A stretch of DNA of 27,296 bases from a virus. The notes under the pieces are model-generated. The model was given only the letters and a program-made list of their open reading frames with translations. It ran no database searches and was not told where the DNA came from. The stretch lies in IMG/VR virus record IMGVR_UViG_3300049846_000310, positions 1 through 27,296 of that record; one strand, given 5' to 3'. Position 1 is the first letter of the stretch, and each line of letters opens with the position of its first letter. The translations under genes and the position numbers were made by a program. Of this stretch, positions 1 to 8,241 are shown one piece after another.

Positions 1-1631
1 AGGATCCGTGCTGCAGCGAAAATAGACTTCTTCGGGTCCAGTCGATCCTGTGAGGAGATCCCCGCATCAGCCAGTGTGTTGTCCATGATCTGTGCAAGGC
101 CAACAGCCCCTGCAGAGGATCGAGCGTTAGGATTCCATCCAGCACTCTCATGGGCCAGCAGACCAGCCAGAAGGGCAGGATCGAGGCCATACTGGGCCGC
201 AGCTTGCTCAACAAACTTGCCCCAACCATTCGGAACCTTGTTGATGTTCCAAGGAGTTCCACTGAATGCACGCTGGGTGCGCCTGGTCGATGAGGAGAAG
301 TCCAGCAGCCTACGAAGACGTTGGTCAACCTGGGTGCTGCTCCACTCAATCTCAGGGGGCCTGGTGAGAGGCGCCTTGCCGGCAGCGACTAGCTGACGAT
401 CAGCAATATCCCACGGAGAGAGCTTTGTCTCCCGTGCAAGATACAGAACGCTGGACGGAAATTGAGCAGTCGGGTCACGTCGAATAGCTTCTAGCTGCTG
501 ATAGTCATCAGGACTGATAAGCTGCATGTCTAGAGCCTTACCCCTGTGCTGGGTAAACTTCTGAACAAGTACACCGAACTCCCGTTCACTGATCTGGGCT
601 CGACGCCGACTAGCACTAAGACCAGCAAGTACACCAACATAGGCACCGTTGACCCTAGGAACCTTGTCGTTTCCTGGTGCAGTTTCTACAGCAAACGGAC
701 CTACACCTCTACCTTTGGAGCTTGGCTGACCATCTGCAATCAGCTTCTCAACGGTGATGACTGCTGCCGCTGCTGCAGCCTCAGGGGTCATACCAGTCTG
801 GATGTTCTTCAGGGTCTCTGCACGAAGCAGCGATTCAGCCTGAGCTTGGGCCAGAGGCAGGGTCCAGTGAGGACGAGCACCGGGAGAAGTTCCCCTTAAG
901 GTAAGGTTTTCTAGATTCTTACGGAGAGCAGCAGCCCCAGCAACAAACGCAGGATTCTTTGCAATGTTTGTTTCAAATTGACGGACTCTCCCAATATATT
1001 CGTTGATAATTTTAGGAGAGTACCCACTAGACCTCAACTCAGCTTCAGAGATACCTCGACCAGAGGCCAGTTGAGCCTCAAGGTATTCACGGGCCTGGCT
1101 ATCTTCCTTCTGCTCAACAGTCAGGAGTTGATCCAGTTCTGCCGGCATAGGTTTGCCAGCCAGAGCAAATGCACTACGGATTTCCTCCTTCTCAGCTTTG
1201 GTGAAGCCACCCTTCTGCTCTGCCAGCGCAATTAGCTCTCTAACTCGATCCTTGTCAGCCCTGGCTTCCGATCGATCTGCAGCAGCGAGGTCAGCCTCCT
1301 TGCCGTCTCGGATAGAATCTCGCAATCCGATGAATTTCTGCGGGAACTTGCCGCCCCATGTCTCAGTGGTGCTGCCTGGAATCAGCGTCTCTTCAATTTG
1401 TGTAAGGGTGCTTTCATCGATCTGACCATCACGGGCCAGAGACTCGATGATCGTGAGTGCCCTATCACGGGATCCACCAAAACCAAGAGGTTGTCCTGTC
1501 TTTGGATCGATGACGGAGCTTAGGTTGCTGACGAACTGATTAAAGGCAGTCCCAGATGTACCCTGACTCAGAAGACCTGTAGTGAGCAGCCCTTCGTTCT
1601 CATCGATGGTATTTTGGGCCTGAGTCAACAT
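1..1631 (-). CDS. gp16-like internal virion protein with lytic transglycosylase domain (partial, C-terminus off the left edge)
   Basis: The reading frame stays open from an ATG at 1631 to the left edge, giving 543 residues without a stop. Near the visible end it carries a lytic transglycosylase (SLT) signature, AHESAGWNPNARSSAGAVGL followed by AQIM, with the predicted catalytic glutamate at residue 495. The preceding ~480 residues are charged and helix-prone (AEQKGGFTKAEKEEIRSAFA and similar). In T7, gp16 is ejected into the cell envelope, forms a conduit for DNA entry and cuts peptidoglycan, but its SLT domain is at the extreme N-terminus. Here it is far inside, so this ORF may include sequence that is the C-terminal part of gp15 in T7. 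The start overlaps the upstream stop (ATGTTGA), suggesting coupled translation. Placement after gp14- and gp15-like genes supports the call. Confidence 0.82.
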   Translation of the reverse strand, partial: MLTQAQNTIDENEGLLTTGLLSQGTSGTAFNQFVSNLSSVIDPKTGQPLGFGGSRDRALTIIESLARDGQIDESTLTQIEETLIPGSTTETWGGKFPQKFIGLRDSIRDGKEADLAAADRSEARADKDRVRELIALAEQKGGFTKAEKEEIRSAFALAGKPMPAELDQLLTVEQKEDSQAREYLEAQLASGRGISEAELRSSGYSPKIINEYIGRVRQFETNIAKNPAFVAGAAALRKNLENLTLRGTSPGARPHWTLPLAQAQAESLLRAETLKNIQTGMTPEAAAAAAVITVEKLIADGQPSSKGRGVGPFAVETAPGNDKVPRVNGAYVGVLAGLSASRRRAQISEREFGVLVQKFTQHRGKALDMQLISPDDYQQLEAIRRDPTAQFPSSVLYLARETKLSPWDIADRQLVAAGKAPLTRPPEIEWSSTQVDQRLRRLLDFSSSTRRTQRAFSGTPWNINKVPNGWGKFVEQAAAQYGLDPALLAGLLAHESAGWNPNARSSAGAVGLAQIMDNTLADAGISSQDRLDPKKSIFAAARI

Positions 1632-2401
1632 ACTTTGGCGATACCGCTGCTGATGACTGGATCCTCTCCTTGGCGCATATTGGGGAAGAGGTACTTGTTC
1701 AGGAGTGCCGGATTGGCTCCTGTGAGCCCGTTCATGCGTAGGTACTGCTTCCGCAGCACAGAAGCCACGGCAGCCAGTTGAGCCTTGTCCTGGGCCTGAG
1801 CAGGGGTGATGGTCTGGCCGTTGCCAAGATCGACCTGGGTTGTGTTGTCGGTGTTGAGCGCATTCTCCAGGAAGTCGCCCCACTTCAGACCAGCATCCTG
1901 AGCCAAGCCAGTCATGAAGCCGTAGCGCTTCCAACCTGAGAGACCACGAACTGTGGCCACAATATCAGGAGGTGCACCGTTCTTTGCCAGCCGATCAGCA
2001 TAGAGGTTTGTTTGATCTCTGGCTTCAGCGAGCCTCTTTTCGTCTGCTTCAAAGGCAGCAACCTGATCTGGAGGAAGACCGTTTTGGTAGTAGAGGGCCA
2101 AGCCCTCCTGCAGGTCATCTTCATCCTTATCCTTCTTGATCTGAAGGAGCGTGTCCGTCAGAGTCTTTGACATCCCAGCCAAGGCTTCCAGATCTCTCTG
2201 ACTTGCCTCTGAGTTGAGATTGTTGTTTCTAGCTAGTGCTGCAGCAAACTGACGACGATCATCAATGATCATCTGCTGATCTTCCCGCATCCAGCGGAGT
2301 TGATCATTCAACTGCTGCCGCATTGCACCAGTTTGATCCGGTGCTTGCAGTGGAGAAAAAGCCGTGCTCTTGGCACTGCTTTGATACTGCACAGTGTCCA
2401 T
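1625..2401 (-). CDS. gp15-like internal virion protein
   Basis: A 258-aa protein with no membrane segment, rich in charged and helical sequence (LLQIKKDKDEDDLQEG, FEADEKRLAEARDQTNLYAD) and containing the stretch VLRKQYLRMNGLTGANPALL. Identification as gp15-like is positional: it lies between the gp14-like gene and the transglycosylase-containing gp16-like gene, as in T7, where gp14, gp15 and gp16 form the internal core ejected at infection. T7 gp15 is about 747 aa, so this one is much shorter; the missing part may be in the next ORF. The ATG at 2401 follows the gp14-like stop after 4 bases, and the end overlaps the next gene by 7 bases. No specific catalytic motif is seen. Confidence 0.62.
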   Translation of the reverse strand: MDTVQYQSSAKSTAFSPLQAPDQTGAMRQQLNDQLRWMREDQQMIIDDRRQFAAALARNNNLNSEASQRDLEALAGMSKTLTDTLLQIKKDKDEDDLQEGLALYYQNGLPPDQVAAFEADEKRLAEARDQTNLYADRLAKNGAPPDIVATVRGLSGWKRYGFMTGLAQDAGLKWGDFLENALNTDNTTQVDLGNGQTITPAQAQDKAQLAAVASVLRKQYLRMNGLTGANPALLNKYLFPNMRQGEDPVISSGIAKVC

Positions 2402-2405
2402 TTAT

Positions 2406-3101
2406 TTACGTAGGTGATTTGTAGCTGAATCCGGCACCAATGGCGTTGACGATGGTTCCTCCAATCGCCAGGAGTGGGTTGCTCGATCCGCCGGCCACAG
2501 GCTTCTCTATTGGCTTGGGAGGAGCGGGCGGCTTGAGAGGCTTCAGCCCAAGACGCTCGTAAGCTGCCAGGTCTGCACCCTCCTTCTGCAGAGCGATGTC
2601 CTGAATATCCGACTGTTGTTGCTTATACCTACTCAGCAGGTTCTCTGCCAGAATTGCATTATTCCTGCCGTACTGGGAGAGCACATCACTAACCAGCCTC
2701 TTACTAGATCTACCGGGAGTCGAACCAGCTTGGGCCTTCCCTTGTGCTTGAAGCATCTGGATGAAACCATCTTGCTTCTGGAAAGCCATGCCCTGCAGAT
2801 ACTCCCGCATCTTGCGGTTCTCAGCTTCATAGCTGCGTGCTGCAGCAGATTGATTGAAGCCTAGTTGCTTACCATATACCTCCTTCGACTTATCGTAGAT
2901 CCTGAGTGACTGTTTGTACTCAAAGTCACGGATGGTGTTGGCGTACTCCCAGTTCAGGAGGTTGGTTTCATTCTCGTAGTCTGCGAGCCTCTGTGCATCA
3001 CGACGGGCAGCCCGCTGCGCAGATGCTTGAGAGGCATTGCCAAAGAGCCCACCAAGAAGGCTGATACCACCAGCTACAACAGCACCTGGAATAGCGACCA
3101 T
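2406..3101 (-). CDS. gp14-like internal virion protein
   Basis: A 231-aa protein starting with a glycine-rich hydrophobic segment (MVAIPGAVVAGGISLLGGLFG, about residues 1-21). A long charged alpha-helical middle follows (AQRAARRDAQRLADYENETN, EAENRKMREYLQGMAFQKQ), then a proline-rich linker (PLKPPAPPKPIEKP) and a second glycine-rich hydrophobic tail. T7 gp14 is an internal core protein of about 196 aa found in the outer membrane after ejection, and a hydrophobic N-terminus plus helical body fits. The position directly after tail tubular protein B and before the gp15-like gene is the same as in T7. The ATG at 3101 is 3 bases from the gp12 stop. The call rests on position and composition rather than a diagnostic motif. 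Confidence 0.72.
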   Translation of the reverse strand: MVAIPGAVVAGGISLLGGLFGNASQASAQRAARRDAQRLADYENETNLLNWEYANTIRDFEYKQSLRIYDKSKEVYGKQLGFNQSAAARSYEAENRKMREYLQGMAFQKQDGFIQMLQAQGKAQAGSTPGRSSKRLVSDVLSQYGRNNAILAENLLSRYKQQQSDIQDIALQKEGADLAAYERLGLKPLKPPAPPKPIEKPVAGGSSNPLLAIGGTIVNAIGAGFSYKSPT

Positions 3102-3104
3102 ATC

Positions 3105-5501
3105 TTAAGTTCCTCTCTTATAGAATTTAGGTGAGTAGTTACCCTCCCACATAGCTGAGAGCAGACTCACGGGGAATGGGCTTGTTGACGTAACTGATAC
3201 TCGGAAGTTCTCAGATCGTTGATAGATGGGTAAGGTGAAAACACCCTCTGCTAAGAATGGGATGTCGTTCAACCTGTAGGTATTGAGCTTGTTGACACCA
3301 GCAGTGGTCTCCCAGACCTCACGTCCCGCCGCCTCAACCTTGAGACCGATTTCACCACTGAGACCAAAGTTGAACTTTATCCGTGCAACTGAAAGGAACG
3401 CAGTGTAATCGGTCAGGGACTTGTCATCACCTGTGCGATAGTAGATTGCAGGCAGCTCAACAATGTAGTCAAACGAGTAGCCGACGATCAGCTTCTCAGC
3501 TGTGAGATCTTCGTTCTCGATGAGGGCGTACCACCCTGTTCCATCTTGTGCAATCGTTGATGGAGTGTAGATGGTTCCAGAGTTTGTGTAGTCAGGCCCA
3601 TTGGTTGTGGAGTTGGCAACAACCACCTGAATGGTTTTGGTGGAATCAGGAACGAAGCCAAGGTAGACTTTGGTGTCAGTGCCAGACAAAACTTTCGCTA
3701 CATCAACTCGCCAGTGATCCAGTCGAGGGTCCACACGACTTCCATCTGTTGATTGGATGGACGAGCTTGCTGGACTCTGAATCAGGTTGACTGACTGGAT
3801 GACGTAGGAGTCCTCCTGCTCGGTAACAGCCCAGTAGACGTCGCTTTCGATCGTGTGGTACTGGACTGAGCCAGATAGCTTCCACTGGAACCAGGACTCC
3901 TTCAGCCGCTTCTGTCCGTCAGACAGGAACTGGAAGAGGTAGACGTCTGGACTTGCTGGGGATCCCAGAGCAAGGAGGGAGGATTGACCAGAGCCAGCCA
4001 CCAAGCTGATGTTGCTTGGAATCCATTCTGGAACGATCTTTGTGATGTCGTTCATGAAGGGGGCTACGTCTGATCCAAGAGTTTCCATCTCAAAGACTCT
4101 GGTGTAAGCAGAACTCTTTGTGACAAACGCGGATGTAACCCCAAGATCTGCAGGATCTGTACTGATATCGTACTGGTATCTAGAGATAGATTTCACGACA
4201 ACACTGCCAGGAGTGAGGCTGTCGTTTGAGGATGACAGTAGGAACTGCTCACCTGTACTCATCAGCACCAACCCTTGAGAGACCGGAACAACGGCTCGCA
4301 TTGCTGCAGGCTTGGTGGTTGAAGTGTTGACATCGATTGGATCTGAGTCAACGCTGGTCAGAGCAGATGAAATGAAATAGTTGAAGTAATCACCAGCCTG
4401 GCTAAGAGCAACAGTGCTGTAGGTGAGGGCACCTAGCCTGTCCCTGTAAAAGAACATTTGCTGGATCGTCTGCCCATAAAAGCTAGGAAATGGGTTAGAC
4501 TCATCATCTCCAACAAGCCGAGGTTCCCAGCTAACCTCCCTGAACTGGAAGCTGCCATCACCCATCCTCACCAACTCATGTGGCATGGTGGAAGCCTGCA
4601 GTCCTGGGGAGACATCAGGCCGGATCGTTTCTTCCCAGATACCAGGACCAGAAACCCCATTATCTGCGATGAATTTGACATAGTAGTCGTCCTCTTCACC
4701 AGAGGTATTCTTCACCTGGGCGATATAGTTCTGCTGACACTGTGTAGGCAGCTTACTGATATTAGGGACCGTCTTCTGCATGACTTCGATAGCGTCCCCA
4801 GTCACACCACCTCTCACACTGATGGAGAAGGTGGAAGAACGGGACAACATGATGCCAGGTCCAATAACAGTGGCAGTCAGGCCAGATATGCCGAGACCAT
4901 TGATTGCAGATACGATACCATTACAGACAGTGTCAATATCAATAACTCCAGATGTTGGAGTATTGTAAGTAGCAGTATTACCATTGATAGTTACCTTGTA
5001 GGTAGAGTTGGTTACGATGGCCCTGACGCTGATGAACGCATAGTTGTTGACCCATGCTGCGGGGGCGGCTTGAGCGGATACTACTTTGGTTCTATTGGTG
5101 ACGTAGGTGAAGTCGTTGATCGACAGTAAGTGATAGTCTTCAGGCTTTGTACCTGTAAGGTAGCTAGCAGCACCACCAACCATAGTCACAGTCTTAGGTT
5201 CACCAGTCTGAATATCCCAAATGTAGATCTGAGCACCTTTGATGACCCCAAGGTACTGCTCAACCTTGTCCCTAAAGATCGAGAACCATTTCCCATTATC
5301 AAAGAATCCAGGGGCGTAGATTGTCCCACCTGCAGACTTAAGCTCTGTAATGAACTTTCCGCCACAACGCTTGATCAAACCAAACGTAGGATCAGGGTAA
5401 GCATTGATACACTTGCGAAGCTGGTTTGTCCGTTTCAGGGTATCAGCTTGCTGAGAGACTCCACCCAGGAAATTGGGAATGCGTTGGGTTACAGTAGTCA
5501 T
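3105..5501 (-). CDS. tail tubular protein B (T7 gp12-like nozzle)
   Basis: At 798 aa the length matches T7 gp12 (about 794 aa). The N-terminus, QRIPNFLGGVSQQADTLKRT followed by NQLRKCINAYPDPTFGLIKR, has the family's characteristic GG-SQQ-D start and the KRCGGKF segment. The rest is beta-rich, with long Ser/Thr stretches, as expected for the hexameric nozzle of the short podoviral tail through which DNA leaves the capsid. A GDGSFQFREVSWEPRLVGDD segment and the downstream NPFPSFYGQTIQQMFFYRDR segment are typical of this family. The start codon overlaps the upstream tail tubular A stop in an ATGA junction, so the two partners of the tail are probably made in a coupled way. Confidence 0.95.
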   Translation of the reverse strand: MTTVTQRIPNFLGGVSQQADTLKRTNQLRKCINAYPDPTFGLIKRCGGKFITELKSAGGTIYAPGFFDNGKWFSIFRDKVEQYLGVIKGAQIYIWDIQTGEPKTVTMVGGAASYLTGTKPEDYHLLSINDFTYVTNRTKVVSAQAAPAAWVNNYAFISVRAIVTNSTYKVTINGNTATYNTPTSGVIDIDTVCNGIVSAINGLGISGLTATVIGPGIMLSRSSTFSISVRGGVTGDAIEVMQKTVPNISKLPTQCQQNYIAQVKNTSGEEDDYYVKFIADNGVSGPGIWEETIRPDVSPGLQASTMPHELVRMGDGSFQFREVSWEPRLVGDDESNPFPSFYGQTIQQMFFYRDRLGALTYSTVALSQAGDYFNYFISSALTSVDSDPIDVNTSTTKPAAMRAVVPVSQGLVLMSTGEQFLLSSSNDSLTPGSVVVKSISRYQYDISTDPADLGVTSAFVTKSSAYTRVFEMETLGSDVAPFMNDITKIVPEWIPSNISLVAGSGQSSLLALGSPASPDVYLFQFLSDGQKRLKESWFQWKLSGSVQYHTIESDVYWAVTEQEDSYVIQSVNLIQSPASSSIQSTDGSRVDPRLDHWRVDVAKVLSGTDTKVYLGFVPDSTKTIQVVVANSTTNGPDYTNSGTIYTPSTIAQDGTGWYALIENEDLTAEKLIVGYSFDYIVELPAIYYRTGDDKSLTDYTAFLSVARIKFNFGLSGEIGLKVEAAGREVWETTAGVNKLNTYRLNDIPFLAEGVFTLPIYQRSENFRVSVTSTSPFPVSLLSAMWEGNYSPKFYKRGT

Positions 5502-6115
5502 CAGCGAGAGAGAGTTTTATAGGGTTGGTATGAGGAGTAGAAGTTTCGACCATTCGGAAAGCCAAACATGCTGTATTGACCCTGCTCACACTCGTACTGA
5601 AGCACCATGGCTCTTGCAGATTGCTCCCGATCCTTCAGAAGTGAAAACTGCGTCTTATCGCCAATAATCCTCGTAGCTGCGATAACAGCAGATCGCGCAA
5701 CCACATAGTCCCTGAAGGGGGATGGAGTATCCGTAAAGTCGAAAAGCCAGGTGATGTCGCACTTGACCTCATGATCCCACAGGAAGGTGTGATCAGTTTT
5801 GTTGTAGAGTTTCTTGTCCCTGGGCACTACATCAATGTCCCGGTTCTCAGGCAGGTCAGAGAGAACAATTTGGACGATGTTGTCAGGCAGTAGAATCTCC
5901 TTATTAACGTCAGGAGTGAAGGTGTATTCCCGTTCTCTGTTGAAGGCCCAACCTTCCGATTGGATCTCTCGATTGACGGCTACGAGAGTATCGTAGATAA
6001 TTGCGATTTCTGGGTTGGTATCATCGAGGGTTGTACTCGGTGCCTGACCGACCGCACCCAGAATCTGGTTCACTGCGGACAGTTCGGTGTCGGTGAGGGT
6101 AGCTGGGTATGACAT
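5501..6115 (-). CDS. tail tubular protein A (T7 gp11-like adaptor)
   Basis: At 204 aa it is close to T7 gp11 (about 196 aa). The N-terminal part, LTDTELSAVNQILGAVGQAP followed by STTLDDTNPEI, and the following VNREIQSEGWAFNRE segment are hallmarks of the family, which forms a dodecameric ring joining the portal to the gp12 nozzle. It also contains the conserved DLPENRDIDVVPRDKKLYN area and an ARSAVIAATRIIGDK helix. It is the first gene after the UUCG-loop terminator, which matches T7, where gp11 follows T-phi. The stop overlaps the start of the next gene by 1 base. Confidence 0.94.
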   Translation of the reverse strand: MSYPATLTDTELSAVNQILGAVGQAPSTTLDDTNPEIAIIYDTLVAVNREIQSEGWAFNREREYTFTPDVNKEILLPDNIVQIVLSDLPENRDIDVVPRDKKLYNKTDHTFLWDHEVKCDITWLFDFTDTPSPFRDYVVARSAVIAATRIIGDKTQFSLLKDREQSARAMVLQYECEQGQYSMFGFPNGRNFYSSYQPYKTLSR

Positions 6116-6126
6116 CGGTTATAGAT

Positions 6127-6154
6127 AAAAAAAAAAGGCCCCCGAAGGAGCCTT
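6127..6154 (-). terminator. Rho-independent-type terminator between capsid block and gp11
   Basis: Read on the minus strand, the sequence is an 8-bp stem AAGGCTCC/GGGGCCTT (one G-U pair) closed by a TTCG tetraloop, followed by a run of ten T (A-run at 6127-6136 on the plus strand). It follows the 73-aa gene and precedes tail tubular A. The equivalent position in T7 holds the T-phi terminator, which sets the excess of capsid over tail transcripts. Confidence 0.93.
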
Positions 6155-6168
6155 GTGTTAAACGTTAA

Positions 6169-6390
6169 TCAGACGTCGGTGATATTACCTTCGACGCCAG
6201 GGTAGGCGATGCGGAGGTTGGTGGTCACAGAGCGGACAGCGGAGTCAGGGATAGCGGCGCCACCGTACTGCTGGCGGGATTTCACCACCGAGATACGGGA
6301 AGCAGCACCAGCCACACCGCCAGAAATAGCACCGGAACCAGGAAGGTTGCCGGTAGTGGCAACGATGCCAAGAGCGTTAGAAAGAGCCAT
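6169..6390 (-). CDS. small virion-type protein of unknown function
   Basis: A 73-aa protein rich in Gly, Ala, Ser and Thr (residues 9-31 hold several GG, GA and GS pairs), with a beta-prone C-terminal half (SAVRSVTTNLRIAYPGVEGN). I do not recognise a family. It begins 5 bases after the stop of the 201-aa beta-repeat gene, sits in the major capsid transcript and is the last gene before the terminator, so an abundant virion or decoration role is possible. The ATG at 6390 has no clear Shine-Dalgarno sequence (upstream GGTTAATATCA). Cysteine is absent. Confidence 0.7.
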   Translation of the reverse strand: MALSNALGIVATTGNLPGSGAISGGVAGAASRISVVKSRQQYGGAAIPDSAVRSVTTNLRIAYPGVEGNITDV

Positions 6391-6395
6391 TGATA

Positions 6396-7001
6396 TTAAC
6401 CAGTAAGAGCGGTTACAGAAGCAGTCACGGGAGCGGTAGCACCAGTAACTGCGATAGTCACAATGTCACCGATCCGGTATCCACGACCAGCACCCACAAC
6501 AGCCAGGGTGGTCACGACACCACCAGAAGCAGTGGCGTTGACGGTCAAGCCGAGGGGACCGCTGGAGGGCTCCTCAGGGAGGGTAGCCGTGGGACCAATG
6601 GTGACAGCACCAGCAGTCACGTTCGTCCAGATTGCACAGCCAGTGACAGCCCCAGCAGGGCTCACATTGGTGACGATCAGACGGACGGTTCCGCCGGTCC
6701 CAGCAGCCAGAGGCACCAGGAGAACGTCACCTTCGCGGTAGTTGACACCGGCAGTGTTGATTGCAACAGCGGTATAGACACCGCCAGTAGCAGTCAGGGT
6801 TACAGTCAGACCGGACTGAAGATTCGGCCGCTCACAAGTTGTAGCAGCCGGGTTAGTGGTAGTTGCACCGGAGGTGCCGTTGGTGATGAGAGAAAGAGCG
6901 GCAACCCCACGATCCCTTCCATACTCGACAGGGCGAGGGGGAAAGAACGTGGAGCTGCCAGCAATTATACCCACACCAAGCGAAGTTTGGCGTACAGGCA
7001 T
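6396..7001 (-). CDS. beta-rich structural protein with two tandem GY/N-x-x-GD repeats
   Basis: A 201-aa protein of very low charge, dominated by Gly, Thr, Val and Ala. Two homologous units can be aligned by eye. Residues about 64-113 contain GLTVTLTATGGVYTAVAINT with AGVNYREGDVLL, and residues about 151-199 contain GLTVNATASGGVVTTLAVVG with AGRGYRIGDIVTI. This GxGYxxGDxVxI pattern is common in phage structural beta-sandwich domains. Lying between the major capsid gene and the terminator, it is probably a highly expressed head decoration or fibre-type protein, but no function can be assigned. A good Shine-Dalgarno sequence, AAGGAG, lies 8 bases before the ATG at 7001, unlike most neighbours. 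Confidence 0.75.
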   Translation of the reverse strand: MPVRQTSLGVGIIAGSSTFFPPRPVEYGRDRGVAALSLITNGTSGATTTNPAATTCERPNLQSGLTVTLTATGGVYTAVAINTAGVNYREGDVLLVPLAAGTGGTVRLIVTNVSPAGAVTGCAIWTNVTAGAVTIGPTATLPEEPSSGPLGLTVNATASGGVVTTLAVVGAGRGYRIGDIVTIAVTGATAPVTASVTALTG

Positions 7002-7016
7002 TGACTATTCTCCTTA

Positions 7017-8030
7017 TCAGGCTGCAGCCTGCAGTTCGATGGCAGCAGCGGGGTTGAGGGTGCCAGCACCCATAGCGAGACGGCCAACGATCAGGTCGCC
7101 CTGATACATGACCTTCACATCACTACCACTGGTCTGCACCGAAGGACCAATAGCCTCGACACAAGCGGCAGCTTCCTTGTAGTAGATCAGACCACAGTGG
7201 GTACTGAAGTCACCGCTGTAATCGTTGTTTTCACCAGCAACGCTGTTCACGGTACCGGCCAGGAAGGGCAGGTTGTTGCTGGTCTTGATCTTGATGCCGG
7301 CAATCTCGTAGAGACCTTGACCACTCTGGAGGGAACCAGAGTTGTTACCAAAGTCACGGTTGAGAATGTTGCTATCAACCTGCGAGATCAGTGCGTAATA
7401 CTGGCGAGGATTCAGCACAGCAGTACGCCCATCCTTGGGCAGGTTCTTCTCATCCAGAATGGCAGCGGCTTCAAAGAAAGCATCAACCAGTGCTTGAGCG
7501 TTATACTGGTTACCGACACCCAGACGGATGATGGAACCACCCGGTTCGGGACCAGGAGCAGCAGTGATGGGATGAGCTTCCCGTGCAGCCTTGGCGATGA
7601 TGCGGAAGATTTTCTTGTCGTAGCTCTCAGCAAGAGCATGACCGATCTTCTTGGCAATCTCCGAGCGCAGGGAGTAGTGGGCGAGGGTCTCGTCCAGGTC
7701 GTAGACGAATGCGTGAGAGATCAGCAGGTCGTCGCAGACGATGGTTTTCTCAGCCACCGGGGGATCCCCACTACCCAGGATGGGCGTGCCGGGGATGTGA
7801 TAGGCCGACTGCATCCGGCCAGTGAAGATGAACTGGGCACTACGGGCTCCTTTGATGGAGCGGTTCATGATGGTGCCCTTGGCGACGCAGGCGCTCTCGT
7901 ACGCCTTGAACATCTCGCCAGAGAACATCTTGAGATAGGTCCCGTACTTAGTGTCATAAGCACGAGAACCAGCGGTATCCGGTACAGCTTTGTTAATTGC
8001 ACCGATTACCGATTGAACGGTATTAGCCAT
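7017..8030 (-). CDS. major capsid protein (T7 gp10-like)
   Basis: At 337 aa it is close to T7 gp10A (345 aa). It contains the family's typical blocks: YLKMFSGEMFKAYESACVAK, SIKGARSAQFIFTGRM, the DDLLISHAFVYDLDETLAHY block, and the C-terminal VMYQGDLIVGRLAMGAGTLN. These form the HK97-type capsid fold. The ATG at 8030 follows a long non-coding leader carrying a tRNA and stem-loops, so it probably starts its own transcript. The end has two adjacent stops (TGA, TAA) and there is no sign of the T7 gp10B-type frameshift extension. Its neighbours differ from T7: four appendage-like genes and a tRNA separate it from the scaffold gene. Confidence 0.96.
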   Translation of the reverse strand: MANTVQSVIGAINKAVPDTAGSRAYDTKYGTYLKMFSGEMFKAYESACVAKGTIMNRSIKGARSAQFIFTGRMQSAYHIPGTPILGSGDPPVAEKTIVCDDLLISHAFVYDLDETLAHYSLRSEIAKKIGHALAESYDKKIFRIIAKAAREAHPITAAPGPEPGGSIIRLGVGNQYNAQALVDAFFEAAAILDEKNLPKDGRTAVLNPRQYYALISQVDSNILNRDFGNNSGSLQSGQGLYEIAGIKIKTSNNLPFLAGTVNSVAGENNDYSGDFSTHCGLIYYKEAAACVEAIGPSVQTSGSDVKVMYQGDLIVGRLAMGAGTLNPAAAIELQAAA

Positions 8031-8162
8031 TGAATTGAGGAAGTGAGTAAGTCAGTTCCTCGGATCCGAGATTATTTGCGCGCTTGAAAAGTAAGCATTG
8101 TGTCGTCTATCCGACTGTCGTTTGCGGCTAAAGGGTATCCGACGTATCGGGCCTAAAGCCAA
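8031..8162 (-). other. non-coding leader between tRNA and major capsid gene
   Basis: No ORF with support is seen here. The stretch holds a 12-bp perfect palindrome CTCGGATCCGAG (8059-8070) and two direct copies of TATCCGAC (8108-8115 and 8136-8143, 28 bp apart). Either could be part of a phage RNAP or host promoter region for the capsid operon, but I cannot identify a promoter consensus with confidence. Confidence 0.4.
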
Positions 8163-8236
8163 TCCCTCCACCTGGATTTGAACCAGGGACCATACCCGTA
8201 TGAAAGGCGTGCTCTACCAGACTGAGCTATGGAGGT
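8163..8236 (-). tRNA. tRNA with CAU anticodon (Met, or Ile if C34 is lysidinylated)
   Basis: The minus strand folds into a full 74-nt cloverleaf. Acceptor is ACCTCCA/TGGAGGG, D-arm GCTC-AGTCTGGTA-GAGC, anticodon arm CGCCT-TTCATAC-GGGTA with anticodon CAT, a 5-nt variable loop, and T-arm CCTGG-TTCAAAT-CCAGG. U33 and A37 are present and no CCA is encoded. Two positions are imperfect: A1-G72 does not pair and C27-A43 does not pair. An unpaired 1-72 is a feature of bacterial initiator tRNA, but the three G-C pairs expected at 29-31/39-41 of an initiator are absent (CCT/GGG), so an elongator Met or Ile2 tRNA is more likely. It lies just upstream of the major capsid gene. Confidence 0.85.
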
Positions 8237-8241
8237 AAGAG

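Noticed and set aside
7197-8033. Long plus-strand ORF (278 codons) opposite the major capsid gene
   Set aside because: It mirrors the capsid coding sequence, has no recognisable domain, and the minus-strand frame is clearly the conserved capsid protein.
8031-8162. Phage RNA polymerase or sigma-70 promoter for the capsid gene
   Set aside because: No sequence was shared convincingly with other intergenic regions and no good -10/-35 pair was seen; only an unassigned palindrome and 8-bp repeats are reported.
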